In this document: in pieces, positions 46,753 through 58,928 of the stretch
How positions within the stretch are numbered: position 1 is the stretch's first letter
How the letters are laid out: the number at the start of each line of letters is the position of its first letter
Assembly (NCBI RefSeq): GCF_904846525.1
Contig: NZ_CAJHAZ010000003.1
Span: 162,031 to 226,030 of the forward strand
Origin: Psychrobacter sp. 1044
Lineage (GTDB): Bacteria > Pseudomonadota > Gammaproteobacteria > Pseudomonadales > Moraxellaceae
Length of the DNA stretch: 64,000 nt
Direction: 5' to 3'
Position numbers and translations under genes: made by a program
Notes under the pieces: model-generated
Told to the model about the DNA's origin: nothing
Seen by the model: the letters and a program-made list of their open reading frames with translations, nothing else
Databases searched by the model: none

Positions 46753-48729
46753 TCAGTAAAGTTGTATACGGTCATTGATATTGTGTTGCCCAAATGAGAA
46801 GCGCTGCTGCAAGTCTGCGAGTAACGCCTCGACTTTTTCATTATTGCCTAAACCTTGATAAGCGCGTAGCAGTAAGCTGCCAGAGCGCAAGGTAGGAAAC
46901 ACATCGTAAGGGGTTTGCAGGTAGTCGATGACTTGTTGATAGTTTTCATTGGCCAATGCATTGCCAGCCAGCACATTCAGCGCTTGCAAGTGCAGCTCAT
47001 TGTCATAACGTGGGTCATCATAGCGAATTTGAATGATGGCGGTGGCCAATGCCAATCCTTGTTCAGAGCTGCGTTCATTGGCTAGCAATAGCTGCGCATA
47101 ACTGAGCTGGTAGGAGAGGTTGGTTGGGTCAAGTGCTTGCAGGTGATTGAGCAAGGTGCGCTTAACGATATAGTCGTCTTTGTCGTCAAGGAGCTGGGCG
47201 CGTGCAAACAAGAGCATTTCATTATCAGGATATTTGCGAGCAGCTTTGGTTAGTAGGCGCAGGGCTTCTTCGGACTCATTTTGCTGCCATAAAATATCAG
47301 CTTGCAGCACAAAGGTATCTGGCGCAAAGACGTTAAAGTCTTTACGCAGTTTTTCTAAAGTAGCAATCGTCGCATCTACATCGCCGTTAAGCAATTCAAA
47401 AGCCACTACTTTTCTACGAGCCTCTAATACTAAGTCTTCTTGCATGACACCGTTGAGATAGTATTTGGCTTGGTCAAAGCGCTGCTGACGCTCGGCACTG
47501 ATGCCAAGGTAATAATAAGCTTGATCGAGGTAAGCGGGGTTTTTTGCGAGCATGTTGAGTAGCTCATCGGCACTGTTATATTCTTCGATGTCTAAGCTCA
47601 CCAATGCAGCCAACAAAGTAATCTCGGCATCATCCGCAAAGCGACTATGGGCATCCAGCAATAATTGCCACGCTTCTTGGCTTTGCTTTAGGTCAAGCAA
47701 GTAGCGAATCTCGTACAGATAGAGACTTTTACTATCGGGGTTACGCAGGCGTGCTTGGCTCACATAATTGACGACGGTTTCAGCCGTGACGATTTTGCGC
47801 AGTATGTCAGCCTTTAGCGTAATAAAAGGTACATAGTCAGGCTGGCGTTCTAGCGCACGATTGATATGGACAATGGCAATCTCAGGCTCGTTAAATTGGT
47901 AAAGTAACCCTGCTTTCAATACCGACAATGAGGCATTCTGCTCGCTATCTAGTGGTTGCAAAGCGGCAAGTAATTCACGTTTGTCTTCATCATTGTTTGG
48001 ATAGATACCGATAAGGATTTCGCTTAAGTCCGCTCGAGGATCATAAAGCAAAATACGATTTAAGGTTTCACCAGCTAACAGATAATCGTGTGCTCGCAGG
48101 GCCAAATGCGCCACATAAAACCAAGCAGGCACGTGATCCGGATTTTGGTCTTGCCATGACTTGGCAAATTGTAACGATTTCTCAACCCTTTCGGTGCGTA
48201 AAGAAAGGCTGAGTGCTCTTTCAAATACGGCAGTTGCATCTTCTTTAAATGCTTGCTGCTTATAGATAGTAATCGCTCGTTGTCTATCACCGCGATCTGC
48301 TGCGAATTCTGCATCAAGCAGCGCATACAGGCTAGGCTCTTTGAGCTCAGGTTGCCATAAGGTAGTTGGTGCTAACCCATTAATATTGGCGACATTTTCT
48401 ATTGGTTGTGTGTTGGTAGGAGAAATTTCTGGTAGCGTTGAGCGGCTATTATCAATGCCGTCGCTACTGACGGCCTTGTCATTCTTATCAGCAATGGATA
48501 TTTTGGGTACATGGGCTTCGAGCGAGATATCAGGATGACTGGCATGAACGGAAGACGATCCTAAGCATAGGCAAAAGGCCAACGACAAGGTTAGCTTATA
48601 ACGCTGGCACAGACGTTCGATAACCGCATGCAATAGAGCACGCAGATTAGATTGGTCGTCATGCGCAAGTTGTGATCGAAATAATGACCCAAAAAAAATC
48701 ATAGATAACCGTATTCGCCCATTGTTCAT
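46753..48729 (-). CDS. Tetratricopeptide-repeat protein next to lolB
   Basis: A 658-residue helical repeat protein. A signal-like segment (LTLSLAFCLCLGSSSVHA) ends at about residue 63, preceded by a long N-terminus, so the true start could be a later codon such as the ATG at about residue 10. A polar linker and a long TPR array follow; units such as AWFYVAHLALRAHDYLLAGE and AYYYLGISAERQQRFDQAKYY are clear. Pseudomonas has a TPR lipoprotein at the same place between hemA and lolB, thought to act in the envelope. Periplasmic location is inferred. Confidence 0.82.
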   Translation of the reverse strand: MNNGRIRLSMIFFGSLFRSQLAHDDQSNLRALLHAVIERLCQRYKLTLSLAFCLCLGSSSVHASHPDISLEAHVPKISIADKNDKAVSSDGIDNSRSTLPEISPTNTQPIENVANINGLAPTTLWQPELKEPSLYALLDAEFAADRGDRQRAITIYKQQAFKEDATAVFERALSLSLRTERVEKSLQFAKSWQDQNPDHVPAWFYVAHLALRAHDYLLAGETLNRILLYDPRADLSEILIGIYPNNDEDKRELLAALQPLDSEQNASLSVLKAGLLYQFNEPEIAIVHINRALERQPDYVPFITLKADILRKIVTAETVVNYVSQARLRNPDSKSLYLYEIRYLLDLKQSQEAWQLLLDAHSRFADDAEITLLAALVSLDIEEYNSADELLNMLAKNPAYLDQAYYYLGISAERQQRFDQAKYYLNGVMQEDLVLEARRKVVAFELLNGDVDATIATLEKLRKDFNVFAPDTFVLQADILWQQNESEEALRLLTKAARKYPDNEMLLFARAQLLDDKDDYIVKRTLLNHLQALDPTNLSYQLSYAQLLLANERSSEQGLALATAIIQIRYDDPRYDNELHLQALNVLAGNALANENYQQVIDYLQTPYDVFPTLRSGSLLLRAYQGLGNNEKVEALLADLQQRFSFGQHNINDRIQLY

Positions 48730-49253
48730 CTATATCGATAAGACAATTTTATTTTAATCATTTCAAAATAACTATTGGTAACGAGTACCCATGCCTGACA
48801 TTATAAAAGCAGACTGATGGGATAAACAATAGTGCCCGTGTTACTCCGTTATTAATAGCAGCCGCTCTACCAAATCTTTGCTAACAAAGTAGGATTGGCT
48901 GATAACCTGTATCAACGGGGTCTTTCATTGGTTGTAAATCTTAGCCTAAATATTGTGAAAATATAACAAGTTAACGTCAAGTAAGCGAATGATTTCTATC
49001 CATTTCTATAAGCGCTCGTTAAAACATAGATATTGGTTTTAACAATCGTATCGGTAGTTGATTTGTTACTCATGTGCCCAGATACAAGCAAATAGCTATC
49101 ATCGATAGCTGAGTGTTAATTAAAGCTGGCAATAATGATATAATAAGCGGCTTTTAGAGTCTTCCTTTCAGCGCTGTCGTCTACAACTGTCTTTTAAAAA
49201 TAATGAGATAGCGTGGGCTGGCAGGTGAGCGTCATGTTTATGGTCTATCAATA
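48730..49253. other. Divergent spacer between the TPR gene and hemA
   Basis: About 520 bp. It holds a hemA promoter candidate at 49116-49144 and a 6-codon leader frame at 49234-49254. The rest shows no gene, repeat or terminator. Confidence 0.45.
49116..49144 (+). promoter_or_regulatory. Promoter candidate of hemA
   Basis: TTAATT, 17 bp, TATAAT; perfect -10, weak -35. Confidence 0.55.
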
Positions 49254-49254
49254 A
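49234..49254 (+). promoter_or_regulatory. Six-codon leader frame overlapping the hemA start
   Basis: ATG TTT ATG GTC TAT CAA TAA has its own ribosome-binding site (AGGTGA, 5 nt spacing). Its TAA shares an A with the hemA ATG (TAATG). hemA itself has no ribosome-binding site, so its translation may be coupled to this frame. Confidence 0.5.
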
Positions 49255-50609
49255 TGAGATTAGTGGTCATTGGGGTCAATCACAAAACTGCACCAGTCGC
49301 TCTGAGAGAGCGCTTGGCGCTTGTGGGTGACGATGTGAATATCGCTCTCAAACAATTAGAGGCCTTTACTGATGGCAGTGTGATTGTTTCTACTTGCAAT
49401 CGTACTGAAATCTATGCGCTCGTGCCGCAGCTAGCAGAGCCGCAAGATGTCCCCTCTATGTCTGCTAATGGCGCGGCCGGTGCTCAGACATCTTCGGCGG
49501 CTATTAGTGCTCATATCTTAAAAATTAAAGCATGGCTTGCTGACTTTAAGCAGTTGTCACTGTCTGAGATTGATCCCTATCTTTATGTGCACCGTGATAC
49601 TCACGCGCTGACTCATTGGCTTAGGGTCGCCGCAGGGCTTGACTCTATGATATTGGGTGAGCCGCAGATACTCGGTCAAATCAAGCGCTCAGTACAGCTC
49701 GCGCAAGAACAAAAAGCCCTGAGTAATCAGCTTGGCTGGATTATCGATCAAGTATTTGCTGCCGCCAAACGCGTACGTAATGAGACCCAAGTGGGTGCTC
49801 AAGCGGTATCGCTTAGCTATGCGGCCGCCAAATTAGTGACGCAAATATTCGATGATTTGCCCAGTCGCACATTGCTGGTGGTCGCGGCAGGCGAGATGAA
49901 CCGTTTGGTTGCTACCCACATTGCTGGGCTTGGTGTAGGTCGCGTGATTATTTGCAACCGCAATCCTGAGCGCGCTGAAGCGCTGGCAGTGGAGCTGCGC
50001 CGCGCAGGTCACTTGGTAGAAGTCAGACCTTTGCAAGAGTTACCACAAGTTTTAGCAGAAGCCGATATCGTTAGTAGCTGTAGCGGTAGTATGGATGTGT
50101 TGATCGATAAAACCATGACTTTGCGGGCGCTGAAACATCGTCGTTATCAGCCTATGTTGATGATTGACTTAGCCGTACCGCGTGATATTGACTCGACCAT
50201 TAGTCGTATTGATGATGTTTATCTCTACTCTGTCGATGATCTACAACACGTGATCGCTGGCAATATCGAACAGCGTAGACAAGCGGCAGTTGATGCGGAA
50301 TTGCTCGTTAGCCAATTAGTCGTTGAGATGGATCGCAGCTTTCAAGTGCGCCAAGTCGGTAAAGACATTCAGCAGTATCGCGCGCATACGCAGGATCAAG
50401 TAGATAAACTCCTGCATGAATCCATTACCAAGCTACAACAGGATAATGCCAGTCCTGAAGATATTATCATTGAGCTGTCACGCCGCCTGACGCAGACGCT
50501 AACCCACGCACCATCGAAGCTCATGCGCAAGGCTGCCCGTGAAGGGGATAGTGAGTTGCTAGACTTTGTGGTGTCTGGGCTGCAAGAGGCTCATCGCGGA
50601 CGTCGATAG
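49254..50609 (+). CDS. hemA: Glutamyl-tRNA reductase
   Basis: First enzyme of C5 haem synthesis, reducing glutamyl-tRNA to glutamate semialdehyde for HemL. The 451-residue protein has VIGVNHKTAPVALRERL at the N-terminus, the catalytic Cys48 in VSTCNRTEIYAL, LDSMILGEPQILGQIK, and the NADPH region LLVVAAGEMNRLVATHI, where the usual GAGE reads AAGE. A helical dimerisation domain ends it. A polar insert (PSMSANGAAGAQTSSAA) at about 70-90 is unusual. Divergent from the lolB group, as is common. Confidence 0.96.
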   Translation: MRLVVIGVNHKTAPVALRERLALVGDDVNIALKQLEAFTDGSVIVSTCNRTEIYALVPQLAEPQDVPSMSANGAAGAQTSSAAISAHILKIKAWLADFKQLSLSEIDPYLYVHRDTHALTHWLRVAAGLDSMILGEPQILGQIKRSVQLAQEQKALSNQLGWIIDQVFAAAKRVRNETQVGAQAVSLSYAAAKLVTQIFDDLPSRTLLVVAAGEMNRLVATHIAGLGVGRVIICNRNPERAEALAVELRRAGHLVEVRPLQELPQVLAEADIVSSCSGSMDVLIDKTMTLRALKHRRYQPMLMIDLAVPRDIDSTISRIDDVYLYSVDDLQHVIAGNIEQRRQAAVDAELLVSQLVVEMDRSFQVRQVGKDIQQYRAHTQDQVDKLLHESITKLQQDNASPEDIIIELSRRLTQTLTHAPSKLMRKAAREGDSELLDFVVSGLQEAHRGRR

Positions 50610-51274
50610 TTATTATTGACTGATCAAAAAAACGTAAGTGGCGCAAACCTTATTATTGCGCAAACATATCGTTGTCAACCTGCATTATCAGTGCTAATAT
50701 CAAGCTGTTATGAGTATATTAAGTGATGATAATCTTTTGTTATACGCGAGCGGTTATTCTCCAAAACCTTAGTGTATATGTTCTCGCTTGATGCCTATTC
50801 ATCTCATCAGTTGTTAGTGACCATTATTAGCCTACCACCGCGTAGCCCCTATAGTGGCGCACCTGTTCTGTACGACTTTGTCTAAAATCAATAAAAACAC
50901 GTCGTGCAAAACACAATCACCAACGGCAATAGCGCTAGGATAAAGTGCTATATCGTCAACCCTGCGTCATGCTCTCGACTATTACCCCATATTAATATTC
51001 AGTTAATACTACCCATAGTAGTATCTAGCTGCTATGCAATCTAGCGACTATGCTATTGGTCAGCAATGCTATTTGACAGCCATATTATTTAACAAAGACG
51101 TTATTTGACAACCATGTTATCTAATAGAAGCATTATCTGGCTAAGTTGGCGAACAGTAGGTTTCTAGATTGGTTAGCGTTATTAAGGCAGGTTGGTTTAA
51201 GAGAGTATCTGGATTTTGCTATAGCCAATGCTTGAGAAAAATTAAACTATCTAACTATAAACTAGGAGCTTCCT
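50610..51274. other. Spacer upstream of the class V aminotransferase gene
   Basis: About 665 bp with no gene. It contains a 32-bp degenerate tandem repeat at 51068-51141. No terminator with a T-run is visible after hemA. Confidence 0.45.
51068..51141. repeat. 32-bp tandem repeat
   Basis: Two full units (51068-51099, 51100-51131) of the form (G/A)(C/T)TATTTGACA(G/A)CCAT..TTAT.TAA.A(A)G(A)C and a partial third. A further degenerate half unit (GCTATTGGTCAG) lies just upstream. Confidence 0.65.
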
Positions 51275-52408
51275 ATGACTGCATTACGTCAAGATATTGA
51301 TCCAAACGGCTTATTAGAATACTCAGTGGTCTATACTGACCGCGCCTTAAACCACATGTCAAAAGTCTTTCAGCAAGTGATGAATGACTTATCTAGCGAC
51401 CTAAAATCCGTGTATAACGCCGAAGCAGTGGTCATTGTACCCGGTGCTGGTACTTATGGAATGGAAGCCGTTGCACGCCAATTGGCTAATGATGAAGATT
51501 GTCTCATTATTCGTAACGGTTGGTTTAGCTATCGCTGGACGCAAATTTTAGAAAAAGGCAAAATCGCCAAGTCGTCTACGGTATTGACGGCACACCGTGA
51601 AGAGGGTGAGTCACCAAAACCATTTGCCCCCGTTGATATCGATGAAGCCGTTGCTAAAATTAAAGCAGAGAAACCAGCAGTAGTCTTTGCGCCGCACGTC
51701 GAAACCTCATCGGGTATTATTTTATCATCAGACTATATCAAAGCGCTAAGCGCGGCTGTACATAGCGTTGGCGGTTTATTGGTCATTGATTGTATCGCTT
51801 CAGGTTGTGTGTGGTTGGACATGAAAGACTTGGGTATTGATGTTCTCATCAGCGCCCCGCAAAAAGGGTGGAGTAGCACTCCGTGTGCAGGCTTAGTCAT
51901 GCTAAGCGCTGCGGCAATCGAAAAAGTAGACAATACAGAATCAGATAGCTTTAGCTTAGACTTAAAGCAGTGGTTAAATGTCATGCGTGCCTATGAAAAT
52001 GGCGGTCACGCTTATCATGCCACTATGCCAACCGATAGCTTACGTCAATTCCGCGATACTATTTTAGAGTCAAAAGAGATTGGCTTTGATAAATTGTGTG
52101 ATGCGCAGTGGCAATTGGGCAACCGTATTCGTGAAGTATTAGCCGCTAGAGGCATTGAAAGCGTTGCGGCAAAAGGTTTTGAAGCGCCAGGCGTTGTGGT
52201 TGTTTATACCGATCGCGATGATATGCATAAAGGCAGTGCGTTTGCCGAAACAGGCATGCAAATCGCTGCTGGTGTACCGTTAAAAGTTGGTGAGCCGGAT
52301 AACTTTAAAACGTTCCGCTTAGGTTTATTTGGTCTAGATAAATTGACTGATGTAGACGGAGCGGTACAGCGTTTTGAAACTGCACTTGATGAAGTATTGG
52401 CAAAATAA
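51275..52408 (+). CDS. Class V PLP aminotransferase (alanine-glyoxylate/serine-pyruvate type)
   Basis: A 377-residue PLP enzyme. It has VPGAGTYGMEAVARQL near residue 57 (cofactor phosphate loop), FAPHVETSSGII, LLVIDCIASGC with the PLP-ring Asp, and the Schiff-base Lys in LISAPQKGWSSTP at about 196. The C-terminus GVPLKVGEPDNFKTFRLGLFG matches the group. Likely substrates are alanine, serine and glyoxylate, but specificity cannot be read from sequence. AGGAG lies 6 nt before the ATG; a terminator follows. Confidence 0.88.
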   Translation: MTALRQDIDPNGLLEYSVVYTDRALNHMSKVFQQVMNDLSSDLKSVYNAEAVVIVPGAGTYGMEAVARQLANDEDCLIIRNGWFSYRWTQILEKGKIAKSSTVLTAHREEGESPKPFAPVDIDEAVAKIKAEKPAVVFAPHVETSSGIILSSDYIKALSAAVHSVGGLLVIDCIASGCVWLDMKDLGIDVLISAPQKGWSSTPCAGLVMLSAAAIEKVDNTESDSFSLDLKQWLNVMRAYENGGHAYHATMPTDSLRQFRDTILESKEIGFDKLCDAQWQLGNRIREVLAARGIESVAAKGFEAPGVVVVYTDRDDMHKGSAFAETGMQIAAGVPLKVGEPDNFKTFRLGLFGLDKLTDVDGAVQRFETALDEVLAK

Positions 52409-52443
52409 TATCTTTATCTCGTAAGATGTTCTTTAAGTAAAAA

Positions 52444-52483
52444 GAATACTGAGCCCTTGTAACGAGGGTTCAGTATTTTTTTA
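52444..52483 (+). terminator. Terminator after the aminotransferase gene
   Basis: AATACTGAGCCC and GGGTTCAGTATT pair around an 8-nt loop, followed by seven T. Confidence 0.9.
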
Positions 52484-52569
52484 CCTATTTATTATATTTT
52501 ATAATATAATGTATTTATATAAAACGACATCCAAAACTGTTTTGATAAAAATTGGCTTAGGTAAATATT

Positions 52570-53007
52570 ATGAGTATACAAATAGATTGGCAGGCCTTTA
52601 CGCCAATTTCCTTGGTAGGCGGTCTGATGCTAGGCGTTGCAACGGTCATCTTGCTATTGGGCATTGGTCGTATTGCGGGTATTAGTGGTATTTTCTCAAG
52701 TCTTCTTAAACCCAAGCGCGTCGAGATGTGGCAGGTGTTATTCATACTTGGTCTTGTTATCTCGCCATTACTTTATGGTCTGGTAAAACCGTTGCCCGAT
52801 ATAGAGATTAGTAGCTCTTTGCCACTGCTTATTGGGGCAGGATTACTGGTTGGTTTTGGGACACGTTTGGGTTCAGGTTGCACCAGTGGACATGGTATCT
52901 GCGGTAATGCGCGACTGTCACCACGATCGATGGCGGCGACGGTGACCTTTATGTTATTTGGTATTGTGACCGTTTACATTGTTCGTCATGCCTTGGGTTT
53001 GATTTAA
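52570..53007 (+). CDS. YeeE/YedE-family transporter, first half
   Basis: A 145-residue membrane protein with four or five helices and the family signature GTRLGSGCTSGHGICGNARL near residues 97-116, with Cys residues thought to relay sulfur. YeeE proteins import thiosulfate; half-size pairs such as PmpA/PmpB are linked to sulfur uptake. The second half lies 98 bp downstream on the same strand. The pair probably works as a two-subunit equivalent of full-length YeeE. Confidence 0.88.
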   Translation: MSIQIDWQAFTPISLVGGLMLGVATVILLLGIGRIAGISGIFSSLLKPKRVEMWQVLFILGLVISPLLYGLVKPLPDIEISSSLPLLIGAGLLVGFGTRLGSGCTSGHGICGNARLSPRSMAATVTFMLFGIVTVYIVRHALGLI

Positions 53008-53105
53008 AAATCACGTAGACAGTACGTTGCGAAGATAGCGATGACTATTGTTTATATCGGATAGTTATAACCGCTTGGATTAACACATTAGGTGCGAGAA
53101 AAAAC

Positions 53106-53525
53106 ATGCTAAAAAATATAATTGGATTACTGGCAGGGTTATTATTTGGCTTTGGACTGCTGATATCAGGCATGACCGATCCTGTTAAAGTACAGGGCTT
53201 TTTGGACGTCTTTGGTGCATGGGATATTTCTCTAGCACTGGTGATGGGCGGCGGTCTAATGGTAGCGATAGTCGGTGTACAATTGGCTAAGCGTCAACAG
53301 ACCAGCTGGATTGGGTCATCAATTGAGATGCCAACCAAAACCACTATTAATAAAAAATTGTTAATCGGCGCGATGCTATTTGGTATCGGTTGGGGTTTGG
53401 TTGGTATTTGCCCAGGACCCGGTATTGTGCTGCTTGGTACAGGACAGTGGCAGGCTTATGTCTTTATCCCTGCGATGATAGTCGGGATGTTGGTGTATCA
53501 GTGGCTAGAACCTAAGCTTAATTAA
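53106..53525 (+). CDS. YeeE/YedE-family transporter, second half
   Basis: A 139-residue membrane protein with the complementary signature FGIGWGLVGICPGPGIVLLG near residue 97 and the N-terminal FGFGLLISGMTDPVKVQGFL of DUF6691/YedE halves. Four hydrophobic helices are visible. It pairs with the gene at 52570. No rhodanese or regulator gene adjoins the pair, unlike many such loci. Confidence 0.88.
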   Translation: MLKNIIGLLAGLLFGFGLLISGMTDPVKVQGFLDVFGAWDISLALVMGGGLMVAIVGVQLAKRQQTSWIGSSIEMPTKTTINKKLLIGAMLFGIGWGLVGICPGPGIVLLGTGQWQAYVFIPAMIVGMLVYQWLEPKLN

Positions 53526-53551
53526 CATTGGTTTGGTTTTTTTAGCGCAAT

Positions 53552-53592
53552 AAAAGGGTCAGTCTAATTCAATTAGGCTGACCCTTTTTTAT
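53552..53592. terminator. Bidirectional terminator after the YedE pair
   Basis: AAAAGGGTCAGTCTAAT and ATTAGGCTGACCCTTTTTT form a long stem with a 3-nt loop between convergent genes. Confidence 0.92.
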
Positions 53593-53652
53593 CAATGATG
53601 CTTCATTAATATTAACGATACTTCCGTATTATTAAGGCTTAATGATAAAGTC

Positions 53653-55317
53653 TTACTTGGCGCTAGCCGTTACTTTTGGCGTTTCGTGTGCTAATGATTT
53701 AGCCGCTTGACGCAGCTCAAATTTCTGCACTTTACCGGTGCTGGTTTTTGGAATTTCAGCAAAGATAATATATTTGGGCACTTTAAAACCCGCCAAATGC
53801 TGCTTGCAATGTTCCATCACATGGTCGCGCTGCAAGGTGCTGCCTTCATGAATCTCGATAAAGGCGACAGGTACTTCGCCCCATTTATCATGCGGCGCGG
53901 CGACGACCGCACAGCTTTGGATTTCTGGCATTTTATATAAGACGTTTTCGACTTCGATACTAGAGATGTTTTCGCCACCTGAAATGATGATGTCTTTAAG
54001 CCTGTCCATGATTTTGATATAGCCGTCAGGGTATTTGACACCCAAATCACCAGTACGGAACCAACCATCAGCAAAGGCTTCTTCGGTGGCTTTACGGCTT
54101 TTTAGATAACCTTTCATCACCATATTGCCGCGTAGTGCCAGCTCGCCCATTTCTTCGCCATCCGCGGCAACTGGCTCTGTAGTGCCTTGTTTAAACAGCT
54201 CAAAGCCAGTCATCAAATGTGACGTTACGCCCTGACGTGATTTCTTTTGTGCACGAGCAGCGATATCCAGCTCATCCCATTCTGCTTGTTCCGCGCAGAC
54301 GGTGACCGGACCATAGACTTCGGTAAGACCGTAAACGTGCGAGATATGAAAGCCCATGGCTTCCATGGCGGCGAGCATGGTTTCAGACGGCGGCGCACCA
54401 GCGACCCAGCCTTTTACTTCATGATTGATGGCGTCTTTATATTCTGGTTTGCCGCCAGCAATCATATTGTGTACCACAGGCGCTGAGCAATAATGACTGA
54501 CTTTATATTTGGCAATCAGCTGCAAAATCAAATCAGCGTCAATCTTGCGCAAGCAGACATTGATGCCCGCACGTTCGGCAATCGTCCACGGAAAGCACCA
54601 ACCATTACAGTGAAATAATGGCAGCGTCCATAGATACATGGGGTGCTTGGGCATATCCCAATCTAAAATATTGGAGACGGCGTTAAGCGTCGCACCGCGA
54701 TGATGATAGACCACGCCTTTTGGCTTACCCGTCGTGCCAGAGGTATAGTTGAGGGCGATAGCATCCCATTCATCGAGTGGCTTTTCCCAATTATCCAAAT
54801 TGTCTGAGCTGGCGATTAATGCTTCGTAGCTCATTTGCCCAAAACGTTCAGTATCGAGCGCCGCATCTGTCGCATGAATCACGATTAGGTTAGGGAAGGC
54901 TTCATCGATAATTTCAGCATGTTCAGCAAACTCGCTGTCTAGAATCAACACTTTGGCTTCTGAGTGTTGCAGACAAAAGGTAAGGGCGTTGATGTCGAGG
55001 CGGGTGTTCAGTGTACAAAGTACGCCACCTGACATCGGTACACCAAAAGCGCATTCGATCATCGCTGGGGTGTTTGGCATCATGACTGCAACTGTGTCGT
55101 TTTTATCGATGCCTAATTTGCGTAGCCCATCCGCCAATTGACGACAACGATCGTAAGTCTGTTGCCACGTTTGGGTGAGGTTATTGTGTTCTAAATCGTC
55201 ATAAATAATGGCAGTTTTATCGGGATAGACCTGAGCACTACGGATAATAAAGTCGATAGGGGTAAGCGGTTGATGATTGGCAGCATTTTTGCCGAGACCG
55301 GTATGGAAGTCTGTCAT
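53653..55317 (-). CDS. Acyl-CoA synthetase (AMP-dependent, medium/short-chain type)
   Basis: A 554-residue adenylate-forming ligase with LNYTSGTTGKPKGVVYHHRG, the A5 region HVYGLTEVYGPV, WFRTGDLGVKYPDGYIKIMDR, DIISGGENISSIEVENVLY, and the catalytic Lys in PKTSTGKVQKFELR. The stretch WTLPLFHCNGWCFPW marks the AlkK/DmdB-like and plant AAE group, which acts on medium-chain, branched or methylmercaptopropionate acids. Substrate is uncertain. It is divergent from fadH; both suggest fatty-acid catabolism. Confidence 0.88.
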   Translation of the reverse strand: MTDFHTGLGKNAANHQPLTPIDFIIRSAQVYPDKTAIIYDDLEHNNLTQTWQQTYDRCRQLADGLRKLGIDKNDTVAVMMPNTPAMIECAFGVPMSGGVLCTLNTRLDINALTFCLQHSEAKVLILDSEFAEHAEIIDEAFPNLIVIHATDAALDTERFGQMSYEALIASSDNLDNWEKPLDEWDAIALNYTSGTTGKPKGVVYHHRGATLNAVSNILDWDMPKHPMYLWTLPLFHCNGWCFPWTIAERAGINVCLRKIDADLILQLIAKYKVSHYCSAPVVHNMIAGGKPEYKDAINHEVKGWVAGAPPSETMLAAMEAMGFHISHVYGLTEVYGPVTVCAEQAEWDELDIAARAQKKSRQGVTSHLMTGFELFKQGTTEPVAADGEEMGELALRGNMVMKGYLKSRKATEEAFADGWFRTGDLGVKYPDGYIKIMDRLKDIIISGGENISSIEVENVLYKMPEIQSCAVVAAPHDKWGEVPVAFIEIHEGSTLQRDHVMEHCKQHLAGFKVPKYIIFAEIPKTSTGKVQKFELRQAAKSLAHETPKVTASAK

Positions 55318-57886
<2,569 letters not shown>

Positions 57887-57907
57887 GGTTTAGTTCAGAA
57901 GTAATGA

Positions 57908-57942
57908 GAGCGGCAAGATAGATTATCTTGCCGCTTTTTTTG
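57908..57942 (+). terminator. Terminator after fadH
   Basis: AGCGGCAAGATA and TATCTTGCCGCT form the stem with a 4-nt loop, followed by seven T. Confidence 0.92.
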
Positions 57943-58023
57943 GTTTGGTAGATTTAGTTTCTTGTAATAGAGCTTCAGTTCAGCATAATATTGCTTCAGG
58001 CAATATTAAGACACTCGGCTCAC

Positions 58024-58779
58024 TTACTGATGTTCTAATATAATACTGTCAAAATAGCCGCGCACTCCACAACGCCCTGAGCTAAATTGATAATCAACGT
58101 CTCTTAATAGTAACTGATTCTTACCTTTATAAGGTGCAGGATATAACCTTAGCCTAACTTCTTTATCTTGGCTATTATCATAAATCACCCAGTGATTTTG
58201 TGACCATGTTGCAATGCTTCCTTCAATCTCACAGGTGTGTAAATTATTAAAAATCAGGATGCTTTCAATTACAGAGATATGAGGTTTATTATCAACCTTA
58301 TTAATCGATAAAGTATTCGTTGCATCTTGAAAAGTATTGTTGCGTTTGCCGTCTACGTTATATACTGAAATCTGGAAGTTTTTAGAGAATTCTCCAAACG
58401 CATTTTTATCAGGTAAATCAGAAGAATCTAAATCATCGTTCCAGTCAGAACCTGTCTTTTCTCCGATATGTTCTTCATACTCACGTATAAGGCATTTGGT
58501 ATCTTTACAAGTATTCCGTTGAAAATTTAACCATAATTTCTGATCTATAATTGCATTATTTTTATATACTTCGCTGTCTTCGTCATTAGCTGCGTTATTG
58601 AGATCTTTTATATATTTTTTTGCCATCGCTTCATCAAGCTTGGATAGCTCAGGACTTTTACAAATAGTTTTTTCTACCCAAGTAGAAGCTTTATTACAAT
58701 CAAAACTGGCTGAGTTTGCATAAGTGGATAAGAGGTAAATGCCTAAAGTACTGATTGTAGTTAAGGTTAATTTTTTCAT
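58024..58779 (-). CDS. Secreted protein with LprI-like (DUF1311) N-terminal domain
   Basis: A 251-residue protein with a signal peptide (MKKLTLTTISTLGIYLLSTY, cleaved after ANSA). An LprI/DUF1311 segment follows: SFDCNKASTWVEKTICKSPELSKLDEAM, then LWLNFQRNTCKDTKCLIREYEE. The cysteine spacing is typical of this family, some of which inhibit lysozyme. The C-terminal 130 residues are unrecognised. GGAGA, which spans the upstream in-frame ATG, lies 5 nt before the ATG used. No neighbour indicates its role. Confidence 0.8.
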   Translation of the reverse strand: MKKLTLTTISTLGIYLLSTYANSASFDCNKASTWVEKTICKSPELSKLDEAMAKKYIKDLNNAANDEDSEVYKNNAIIDQKLWLNFQRNTCKDTKCLIREYEEHIGEKTGSDWNDDLDSSDLPDKNAFGEFSKNFQISVYNVDGKRNNTFQDATNTLSINKVDNKPHISVIESILIFNNLHTCEIEGSIATWSQNHWVIYDNSQDKEVRLRLYPAPYKGKNQLLLRDVDYQFSSGRCGVRGYFDSIILEHQ

Positions 58780-58928
58780 ATTATTCTCCATAAGCTTGAA
58801 TATAGCAGTTACTTTATAATAAACATAAGTTTATTTTAACTTTCAGTAATTCATATCTATGCTACGCTAAACCTATCAGCGATACTCAATCGTACGCACC
58901 AATCACGCCATAAAAAAAGGATTTTATA

